Shown here one piece after another: positions 31,574 to 43,500 of a stretch of DNA of 64,000 nt. A model generated the notes under the pieces. The model had not been told where the DNA came from, searched no databases, and saw only the letters and a program-made list of their open reading frames with translations. Source of the stretch: Lineus longissimus (lineage: Eukaryota > Nemertea > Pilidiophora > Heteronemertea > Lineidae); the NCBI RefSeq assembly GCF_910592395.1, contig NC_088322.1, forward strand, positions 6,135,431 to 6,199,430, given 5' to 3'. Position 1 is the stretch's first letter. Each line of letters starts with the position of its first letter. Both the position numbers and the translations under genes were made by a program.

Positions 31574-34500
31574 GTATGTGGACCAATTTTGATTATTGAC
31601 CACCTCCTGTCTTGATGTTATTTGGAATGACTCGATCATGTATTGCAGCGGGTAGTGTCACTATATGTTCAATATTGTGAAATTGACAACAATGATTCAT
31701 AGTGATTCACATTTCAGCTGTATCCGTAAGCTGATTTGTAATTTCTTCAATGTTGTTAGTGTTACTGTTATGACATGATGTGTAACTAGACTAGTGTCTG
31801 TACTCGGGTCTCAGGATGGGCTGGCTTCCATTGGATAGTTTGTCTTGTTTTTGCTGTGTCCGTGTAAAATTTTTTGAGATCTATTCCAAACCAGACACGA
31901 AGGATAACCACCCGGTAAATTAAATATTCAATTGAATACCTTCATTTCTTTTCATTGATGTGGTGCAGCTTAATTGTTATGCAGATTCACAATCTGGACG
32001 ATATTGCCATTAGTCCAAGTCATGAAGTGGCCAATAATTTGGTACCAAAGGTCGATATCTATAATTAAGTGGTGGAAAATCAGTGGTGCGATTCACTTTG
32101 GTAAACATGAAATATTGAGTTTAGGGCCGAGCGTGAACTATTGAGATTTAATAAAGTCCCAGGCTAGACTTAGTGAGCCCCCTTCAGGCTTTATGTCGAG
32201 GCAGCTCCCCGATCCCCACTTTGATAACCCTTGTGTGCAGTTGAGGGGAAACCCCCCTTGTTGGGACTCTCCATAATTCTTTCTGCATGTTTTTTGTTTT
32301 GGTAATTTGTTCCGGTTGCAAGTGAAAGCAAATGTTATAATTCGGGGGGACACCGCTGCACCCCCTTTTTTGGGCCTTGCAGCCAAGCAGCTTGTTCACC
32401 ATTCTTTCCCTCCAGTTTTCAAAAGTAGTTCATCATTGGAACCATTCTCCTGTGCAGTAATAGTAGTGTGATCAAGTGGCCAATTTGGGTCAATTCTGGC
32501 CTCAGACTTGGTTTTCAAGTTCACAGAGATCAATCAAACTCTAAAATCATCATCAATAGTGCCACATTTGGTCATAAAAGTCAATTTGACCTCCATGTCT
32601 CATTTCATCTACCACTAAATCATTCCCCGGTGAGCACAATGGCCCTGACCATTTCATTTTTTATCTAATGAAAATTCCTATTTCTATTTTCAGAAGAGCA
32701 CAGCAACAACCCCCAATGAGGAGAGAGTACAACATATCGGAAATGACCTGTGCAAGATTGACGATTACAAGATTGTGTATACAAAAGCGGCAGATAATCT
32801 GAAACGGCGGGCCATCGTCCTTGTCAAGGAAAACAACACATGGGGCTTCACATTACAGGTATGAGTTATTGGAGATATTCTCAGGTTTTGTAACTTTGTG
32901 CTTTGTGATATATTCGCAGACCTTCTGTTGAAAAATACCTAGGTGAGCAAATATTTACTCACCTAACTTTTATTTTCATAGCCTAGGCGAGCAATTATCG
33001 CAACACTGTAGGCCTAGTTCTAAGAATCATGGCCTTGCCAATGGCAATGTTTGCGACTTGTGTCCGTTGGCCATGAATGAGAGTCACGGATTCCCATGCT
33101 AGGAGCGATTCCATTGGTTGGCCTTCCGAGTGACCCCCGTCATTGACCAATGGCGTGCACTGTGATGTAGTTACAATAATATGCCTGTCGGCGGCGCTGC
33201 AGTCGGGATATCCAGGTGCACGAATTAAAAAACTTTTTGAAGAGCTAGGCGCGCAGTTCCATGCGCGGCCAAAATGACAATTTGGCCGCGCAAATGCGTT
33301 CCTTTCAACAGAAGGTCTGTATTCGGTATTGGAAAACTATGGATTACAAAACTATGGATTGGACTGGGAAAGTCTGGCCTGACAGTCGTCGCTCTCCACC
33401 GCCTGTGTACTATCAACATTATGATATCAGAGTGGGAATTGGGAGCAGAGAACAGATGCTAATGTTGGTAGTTTGGGAGTGAGTCATTAGGTAAGGCACT
33501 GGGCATGCAAAAGGGTCACGCAGTATGAGGTGTGGGTCCTAGGGCAAGACACTTGGCAGATGGGTCACGAAGGTAGAGGTGTGGGTCCTCGGGCAAGCCA
33601 CTTGGCATGTAGAAGGGTCACTAAGACACTGGCAGAGAATGTTACCCAAATTAATGTCATATTTGCATAATCCTGGCTAATCTAGGCCTTTTCTTTCAAG
33701 GTATATATCTGTCATGAATTATTCAAAAAGGGGACTGGTCTACCCCTTGCCCCCCCCCCCCCCCCCCAACACAGCTGAACTCTAAAACAGTGCAGCTATG
33801 AACTTAAAACTTTGTACACAGACCCCCAGGTCAGGTGACCTCCGACACTGAATTTCAGTCCGCTCTGATTCTTGATTTAGCCACCAGGGGGCAAAAAGTG
33901 AAAATCTAAAAAGTGTGATTATCTCTTTAATAAGTGACTTGTTTTTGATAAAATTTCTATCGTCGTAGGTTCTCCCAGCAGTGATGCATCACATGTACGG
34001 GTTTTTGATTTGACCTACTTTTCAAGGTCACAGAGGTCATTTATCGTAAATTAGCTGTTTGAGAGTAACACTTTGGCACGTTTCTTAACATCTAAAGCTA
34101 TGATCTTGAAATTTTGGTACACATGACCCTCTCGGTGAGATAACCTCTGAGTCTGATGCCGAGTTGCGGTCCCATCTGATTCTCAACTTGGCGACGAGGA
34201 GGGCCAAGACTGAAAAGGTTAAAAGTGCAATATCTCACTTATATGTGTCTTGTTTTTCGATAATATTTTCATGATCTATGTTCTCCTAACAAGGACACAT
34301 CACATACTTTGCAGGTTTTTGATTTGACCTATTTTTCAAGGTTACAGAAGTCAAGTGGTGTAAATTGGCCATTTGAGTGTAACAATGGCACGTTTCTTAA
34401 CCCACTTAAATTATAAACGTGATATTTGGTACACATGACTCCCTCGGTCAGATTACCTCTGACGCTGAATTTCAACCAATCTGATTCTCGACTTGGCGAC

Positions 34501-37500
34501 AGGAGGTCCAAGACTGAAAAAGGTAAAAAGTGCAATATCTTGCTCATTATTGACTTGTTTTCGATGATATTTATATGATAGGTACTCCTAAGCAAGGATA
34601 CATCACAAATCTTGCAGTTTTTCATTTGACCTACTTTTCATTTTCACAGAGGTATGGCATGAAATTTCCATTTGGCTATATAGCACGTTTCCTAACCAGC
34701 ATGAAATCTTAACCACAAAATATCCATACGGTTAGCACAATGCCCCCTGGCCTTTTCATTTTATGCCTTTCCTCATGTTATTGCTGCTGTCTTGCAGACG
34801 TATGGTATCCACCATAAAGCCACCAAGGAGGTCGAGATGTTGACATACGTGGATTACGTAGCATTCGATGGACCTGCACATAAAGCAGGCATGAGAGCAG
34901 GTCAGTATTTGCTTGAAAAAATAATCCTGTATTCGATTATTTTGCCTTACCCAGTGGTGAACCTCCAGGGTGTCCGCCAGAGGGAGGGATTGGGGGATTC
35001 CCCCTTGAAATATTTTAGGGGGGGAATTTTGAGCACTAAAGTTTGTTTTACTGTAAAATGAGTAATTTTCATGTGATTTGATATGTAAAATAAGAGCATT
35101 TGGGAGCTAATTGTAGCAGTTTTAGGGCCAAAAAACGTCTCAGGAGGGGTCATATACCCTTTTTAAGAAAAAAAAATTTTTTTTAGAAAACAAATCTTTT
35201 TTTTTGCTCCCCCCTCAAATTTAATCCTGGCGGAAACCCTGGCCTCTGTAAAACCAAACACACTCCATGAATCTGTCCAGGTGCTGTGTTGTTTCGGTAC
35301 TGTAACTAAACAATGCTTAAGTGGAAATAAAAGGAGTTTTTCTGGGTGCTGCACCTTAACAAAAAGCACAGTGGAGAATCCTGTCACTGTGTGCCTCAAT
35401 ACAGAGGTAGTGGGGGATGATAAGCTAAGCAGAATGTTCACTTTGAACTATGCCTCATTCGCAACTATAAACTGACTCTTGGTTGAAGACCTTGATAGTC
35501 GATCAAGTCAAGATAGGCTGAGACTTTATCTTGAAATTTGGTTAAAAGTTTGAAATCCTGCAGTTGCATTTTCAAGCCATTGTTAATTCAAAGATGATAT
35601 AAGCCTTTATGGTGGTACACATCAATTCACAAGAGTCTTCCTTGGAACGAGATCCATTGAGAGATTCATGAGAAATTGGTGATGACCAGGCCGTGTGCAC
35701 AATGATTTCTAAATCTGTTGACTAGATGTTTATAAAACTTACAAGTCTCTCTTTGTTATAGGTGATGTGATTCTGTCAATCAATGGGGAGAGCATGGAAA
35801 ATGTAAACCATCCTTCTCTGGTTGATCACATCATGAAGTGCAATGACAAAATAAGGTAATGGATTTTTCTATCATGATAATCTAAAATTGAATGGTTGAT
35901 CCATTAAAATTGAAATTTTCTAAAACACATTCAAGGAATCTCTATTTAACATCTCATTTATAGGAAGTGCCCAAGATCATTGTGTTCTGGTATCATGTGC
36001 CCTGATCTGGCAGACTGGACATCGGAAAACCAAAAAATTGCAGCGAAAAGTTCGCTCAAACTGAACCAAAATCAAAGAAAGTGCACCTTTTATAAGATAC
36101 ATGTAGCTCAGTCCCCACTGCACTTGATAACACTGCAGAGTGTATTTTGAGAAAGTTATGGAAAGATCCCCGAATCAAATATCGCCTGGCTGAGAATGCT
36201 GTCCGGCCATGCAGTAAAAATATACAAACTGCACAAGATTATTTTTATCTTTCCGTGCTGGCTTTTCTTGTTTCGTGCAGACTCTAATTGTTGAAAGACC
36301 ATTCCCCTTTTGCGTCATTTTCATTGTTGCTCTTAGTGATGTCATGGCATTATTTCTCACGTCGACGATTTTGTTGTATAGTTGCCATTTCGTCAGGTCA
36401 TTTTATGTCCAACTTGATGTCTTCATGTCACAAGGGTTTTTGGCTCCCTGTGGGGGAGTCTATACAACACCGCAGTGTCCATCCTCGTCCGCCGTATCCT
36501 GTTTCAAAAACAGTGGTACGTTCTTAACTGCTGGGGCTATGAACTTGAAACTTTGTACACAGGACCCCCCCCCCCCCCAGATCAGGTGACCTCTGACAAT
36601 GATTTTTGGTCCGATCTGATTCTTGACTTGGCCACCAGGGGGCCAGACGTGGAAACCTAAAATGTGTGATATCTCTCTTATGAGTGACTCGTTTTCAATA
36701 AACTTTTTATGGTAGGATACATCACATTTCATACGGGTTTTTGATTTGGCCTAATTTTCAAGGTCACAGAAGCCAAATTGCGTAAATTGTCTGTTTGAGT
36801 GTAACTGTGGCACATTTCTTAACCGATAGAACTATGAACTTGAAACCTTTTACACAGGACCCCCCCCCCCCCCGCCCGAGGTCAGGTGACCTCTGACACT
36901 GAATTTCACTTCGATCTTATTCTTGACTTCGCCACCAGGGGGCAAAATGTGGAATCCTAAAAAGTGTGATATCTCTCTTAAATAAGAGACTTGAAAATTT
37001 TTATGGTAGGTTCTCCTTGCAAGGATACATGAAATATCATACAATTTTTTGATTTGACCTACTTTTCAAGGTTTGAGTGTAATTATGGCACATTTCTTAA
37101 CCAAGTTATGAACTTGAAAGTTGGTACACATGATACCCTATGTCAGATAACCTCTGATGCCAAAATTTGGTTTGATCTGATTCTTGACTTGGCCAGCAGG
37201 GGGCCAAAACTGAAAAGGTAAAAAGTGCAATATCTTGCTTATTAGTGACTTGTTTTCGATAATTTGTTTGTGGTTGGTACTCCAAGCAAGGATATGTCAC
37301 GCATTGTATGAGTTTTTGATTTTACCTGCTTTTCTAGGTCACAGAGGTCAAATGGTGTAAATTGGCCATTTGAGAGCAACCATGGCACGTTTCTTAACCG
37401 CTAAAGCTAACAACTTGAAACTTGGGACGTATGACCCTCTAGGTCAGATAACCTCTGACACCAAGTTTCAGTCCTTATATAATTCTCAACGTGGCCACCA

Positions 37501-40500
37501 GGGGACCAAAATTGAAAAGGTACTAATAAGTGCAATATCTAGTTTCTTAGTGACTTGTTTTCAATAATATTTTTATAGTAGGTTCTCCAAGCAAGAATAA
37601 ATGTCGTCCCGATTTTGATTTGATCTATACATGTAGCATGTTTCTTAACCAGCATGAATTCCTAACCACCAAATATCTATACAGTGAGCACAATGGCCCC
37701 TGGCCTTGTCATCTGAAAATTTCTGGGGATTTGTGGTGTATGTTTCATCCATCTTAGCCTGATATTGAACCAATGATTCCTCCATTTTAACCTGTTATTG
37801 CACCAATGATTCTCCTATCTCACTACGGTATCACACCAATGATTCCTTTATCTTAACCTGGTATCAAACCAGTGATATCTTTATTGGTGTTGTCTATGAT
37901 TCCTCCATCTTAACCTGGTATAGCACCAATGATTCCTCCATTTTAACCTGGTATCACACCAATGATTCCTTTATCGGTGTGGTCTATGATTCCTCCATCT
38001 TAACCTGGTATAGCACCAATGATTCCTCCATTTTAACCTGGTATCACACCAATGATTCCTTTATCGGTGTGGTCTATGATTCTTCCATCTTAACCTGGTA
38101 TAGCACCAATGATTCCTCCATTTTAACCTGGTATCACACCAATGATTCCTTTATCGGTGTGGTCTATGATTCTTCCATCTTAACCTGGTATCAAACCAAT
38201 TATTCCTCGATTTTAACCTGGCATCAAACCAATGATTCCTTTATCGGTGTGGTCTATGATTCCTCCATCTTAACCTGGTATATAGCACCAATGATTCCTT
38301 TTTATTGGTGTGGTCTATGATTCCTCCATCTTAACCTGGTATAGCACCAATGATTCCTTTATCGGTGTGGTCTATGATTCCTCCATCTTAACCTGGTATA
38401 TAGCACCAATGATTCCTTTTTATTGGTGTGGTCTATGATTCCTCCATCTTAACCTGGTATAGCACCAATGATTCCTTTATCGGTGTGGTCTATGATTCCT
38501 CCATCTTAACCTGGTATATAGCACAGATGATTTCTCTATCTTAACCTGGTATCACACCAATGATTCCTTTATCGGTGTGCTCTATGACTCCTCCATCTTA
38601 ACCTGGTATAGCACCAATGATTCCTCCATTTTAACCTGGTATCAAACCAATGATTCCTTTATCGGTGTGGTCTATGATTCCTCCATCTTAACCTGGTATC
38701 AAACCAATGATTCCTTTATCGGTGTGGTCTATGATTCCTCCATCTTAACCTGGTATCAAACCAATGATTCCTTTACCGGTGTGGTCTATGATTCCTCCAT
38801 CTTAACCTGGTATAGCACCAATGATTCCTTTATCGGTGTGGTCTATGATTCCTCCATCTTAACCTGGTATATAGCACAGATGATCTCTCCATCTTAACCT
38901 GGTATAGCACCAATGATTCCTTTATCGGTGTGGTCTATGATTCTTCCATCTTAACCTGGTATATAGCACCAATGATTCCTTTATCGGTGTGGTCTATGAT
39001 TCTTCCATCTTAACCTGGTATCAAACCAGTGATTCCTTTATCGGTGTGGTCTATGATTCCTCCATCTTAACCTGGTATATAGCACAGATGATTTCTCTAT
39101 CTTAACCTGGTATCACACCAATGATTCCTTTATCGGTGTGGTCTATGATTCCTCCATCTTAACCTGGTATCACACCAATGATTCCTTTATCGGTGTGGTC
39201 TATGATTCCTCCATCTTAACCTGGTATATAGCACAGATGATTTCTCTATCTTAACCTGGTATCACACCAATGATTCCTTTATCGGTGTGGTCTATGATTC
39301 CTCCATCTTAACCTGGTATCACACCAATGATTCCTTTATCGGTGTGGTCTATGATAATTCCATCTTAACCTGGTATAGCACCAATGATTCCTCCATTTTA
39401 ACCTGGTATCAAACCAATGATTCCTTTATCGGTGTGGTCTATGATTCCTCCATCTTAACCTGGTATAGCACCAATGATTCCTCCATTTTAACCTGGTATC
39501 AAACCAATGATTCCTTTATCGATGTGGTCTATGATTCCTCCATCTTAACCTGGTATCAAACCAATGATTCCTCCATCTGAACCTGGTATATAGCACCGAT
39601 GATTTCTCTATCTTAACCTGGTATCACACCAATGATTCCTTTATCGGTGTGGTCTATGATTCCTCCATCTTAACCTGGTATCACACCAATGATTCCTTTA
39701 TCGGTGTGGTCTATGATTCTTCCATCTTAACCTGGTATCAAACCAATGATTCCTCCATCTTAACCTGGTATATAGCACCGATGATTTCTCTATCTTAACC
39801 TGGTATCACACCAATGATTCCTTTATCGGTGTGGTCTATGATTCCTCCATCTTAACCTGGTATCACACCAATGATTCCTTTATCGGTGTGGTCTATGATT
39901 CTTCCATCTTAACCTGGTATATAGCACCGATGATTTCTCTATCTTAGCCTGGTATCAAACCAATGATTCCTTTATCGGTGTGGTCTATGATTCTTCCATC
40001 TTAACCTGGTATCAAACCAGTGATTCCTTTATCGGTGTGGTCTATGATTCCTCCATCTTAACCTGGTATATAGCACAGATGATTTCTCTATCTTAACCTG
40101 TTATCACACCAATGATTCCTTTATTGGTGTGGTCTATGATTCCTCCATCTTAACCTGGTATCACACCAATGATTCCTTTATCGGTGTGGTCTATGATTCT
40201 TCCATCTTAACCTGGTATCAAACCAATGATTCCTCCATCTTAACCTGGTATAGCACCAATGATTCCTCCATTTTAACCTGGTATCACACCATTGATTCCT
40301 TTATCGGTGTGGTCTATGATTCTTCCATCTTAACCTGGTATCAAACCAATGATTCCTCCATCTTAACCTGGTATATAGCACAGATGATATCTCCATCTTA
40401 ACCTGGTATCACTCCAATGATTCCTTTATCGGTGTGGTCTATGATTCTTCCATCTTAACCTGGTATATAGCACCGATGACTCCTCCATCTTAACCTGGTA

Positions 40501-43500
40501 TCACACCAATGATTCCTTTATCGGTGTGGTCTATGATTCTTCCATCTTAACCTGGTATCAAACCAATGATTCCTCCATTTTAGCCTGGTATCAAACCAAT
40601 GATTCCTTTATCGGTGTGGTCTATGATTCCTCCATCTTAACCTGGTATAGCACCAATGATTCCTCCATTTTAACCTGGTATCAAACCAATGATTCCTTTA
40701 TCGGTGTGGTCTATGATTCCTCCATCTTAACCTGGTATAGCACCAATGGTTCCTTTATCGGTGTGGTTTATGATTCCTCCATCTTAACCTGGTATATAGC
40801 ACAGATGATTCCTCCATCTTAACCTGGTATAGCACCAATGATTCCTTTATCGGTGTGGTCTATGATTCCTCCATCTTAACCTGGTATATAGCACCGATGA
40901 CTCGTCCATCTTAACCTGGTATCACACCAATGATTCCTTTATCGGTGTGGTCTATGATTCCTCCATCTTAACCTGGTATATAGAACCGATGACTCCTCCA
41001 TCTTAACCTGGTATCAAACCAATGATTCTTCCATCTTAACCTGGTATATAGCATCGATGATTTCTCTATCTTAACCTGGTATCGCAACAATTATTCCTTT
41101 ATCGGTGTGGTCCATGATTCCTCCATCTTAACCTGGTATAGCACCAATGATTCCTCCATTTTAACCTGGTATCAAACCAATGATTCCTTTATCGGTGTGG
41201 TATATGATTCCTCCATCTTAACCTGGTATATAGCACCGATGACTCCTCCATCTTAACCTGGTATCACACCAATGATTCCTTTATCGGTGTGGTCTATGAT
41301 TCTTCCATCTTAACCTGGTATCAAACCAATGATTCCTTTATCGGTGTGGTCTATGCTTCCTCCATCTTAACCTGGTATATAGCACCGATGATTTCTCTAT
41401 CTTAACCTGGTATCGCAACAATTATTCCTTAATCTGAACCTGGTATCAAACCAATGATTCCTCCATCTTAACCTTGTACTGCACCAATGATTCCTTCATC
41501 CATGCCGCCCCTCAGTTTTGAATTCATCTTCAAGTTTTTTTACAAAACTCTTGTCTTTTCCAGGATGGTTGTTTTCTTTGAAGATTGTGTGAGAAAAGTC
41601 GAAATGCACCAGCGGATAATAAAACTCCAGAAAGTTCTTGAAAATAAAGAGAAAGAGTTCTTGGCTTTGGAAGAACAAGAGAGAAAGATCATAGAGGGTT
41701 GGTAGTCTATAGGACATTAACCTTTATAATGCATGACTAAATTAGGGACAATTTCAGAAAGTGGTATAGTTGAATAGTGTCAATAGTTATGATACTTTTA
41801 GAACCATCACAAAGGACTTGGCAAGAGCTTTCATATGAATGGTAATGTGAATAGGGTTTGACAGTTCTTGTTGTTTTCTGCACAATTTCACTGTCTTACA
41901 CTTAGCAGCTTATGATGTGATAAGAATAGTAGACCAGATATTGTTCGGGATCCCAGTTGATCAATTGGTGTTAGAGACAAATGGCATAGTCTGTCAGGTG
42001 GAGACTCATGCATTCAATTTGTGAGTCTGCCTTCGGATTGGCCAAAAGTAGGGACAACATATATTACAGAGTATGGTCGTCGAATTTGACCATGAAATTT
42101 TATATTGAATCAAATCTGGTAGTGCATAATAATAATAAAATTTGTGTAATTCATGAATGAAAGAGACAGCTCATATGAGGAACTAACAGTAACTGTTAGC
42201 AATTTCTTCGCGCTGTATAGAACATTTGAAACTGATCAGTTTATTCGGAGGCGAAGATCGTGCCACAACAGAATCCTGTTGTGGATAAGAAAAATGAAAT
42301 CATTTCAAATTAGCCCCACTGGCAGTGGCGGACCAGCGCCATCCATGGGGCCTGTTGCTATAAGGCTACATAGGGCAGTACTAGCTCAGCTGAGCGTTAT
42401 CTCCTTCAGTAAATTTCATTTACAACAGTTGCATTAGGGCGCCAACTTTCCCTACTAATGCAGATTGAGCAACTTGGACCAAGTTGGCTGTGGGCTGCAG
42501 GATATCTTATAGCTAATATTAGTCTGCTGCAGATGCGCTAAATAGACATTCTCTCGATCATGTAAACATTCTTTGGGTTTTTTTCAGGCATTCACTTGGA
42601 GTCCTCGAGCTCTGAGTATGAGACGGATGAAGATGAAGATGAGACTCACAGGAGTAACATCAGCATTGAGGTGACCCCGCCTGAAGCGCTCATTGAGTCC
42701 CCGGCACGTCGGGCAAGCATGCTGGGTAATCAGTTCGTACAGATGTTCGCGCCCGACTCCTGTGCATTGACAGATGTCGGCGCAGTCAGTCCACGCCCAG
42801 AGCGGTTTCGTGCTTCGCCAAGTTTCGGGCGCAGGTTTCTTAGACGGCAGGCACCGTTGGAAAGGGATTATAAAACGAGCCAAGATTTTCAAAAGATTTC
42901 GCCATGTCTTGTACGGAAGGAGCGTGGTTTTCAACCTATTTCGTCATCGGATGATGAATCTGGAGATGATTCAAAAGAGAAGTCTGAAAGTCAGAAAGGT
43001 TTAATGAAAGACATTGCTAAGGGTAATATTAAGATCGTTCCTAAGGCTGATGTCAATATCGTTGCTAAAGTGAAAATGGAGAACCATAAAGTTACTGGTA
43101 ATGAGTCAAAGCAAGCCGCAGGTGAGACCGTTAGTCACGTCGATAGCATTGATGATAGCGGCTTGCATGTTGTTGTTAACAAGAAGGCAGCAGCAGTGCT
43201 CGGCCTCTGCGACATGACGCCAGAATCGCAGAAAGTCCGCAAACGTAGCAGCTCGGGTTCACACGATCCGTCACCAGTGCTGGAACAGGGTGAAGGACAG
43301 GGGCAGAGCAGCTCTCCTAAACCTGCACCAGAAATTAAGGCAGGTGGTTGTGAGACTGATTTGACTATCGGTAAGAAGGCAGCACGTTTCCTTGGCTTGT
43401 GCGAGCCTGAACTAGAGTCAAAGAAACCGCAACGCAGTCACTCTGCAAATGAAAAGGACATGGTCCGACCAAGTTCTGAGATTTTCGCACTCAGAAATGA

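Noticed and set aside
37979-40822. Several plus-strand open frames of 90-113 codons with DSSILTWY/DSFIGVVY repeats as a repetitive protein
   Set aside because: They follow from minisatellite modules of 33 and 24 bp, lie in an intron, are broken by 2-bp variants, and lack a start context or splice signals.
42153-42437. Plus-strand 94-codon frame in intron 5 of the Tamalin-like gene
   Set aside because: No homology, and including it would break the phase match between exons 5 and 6.
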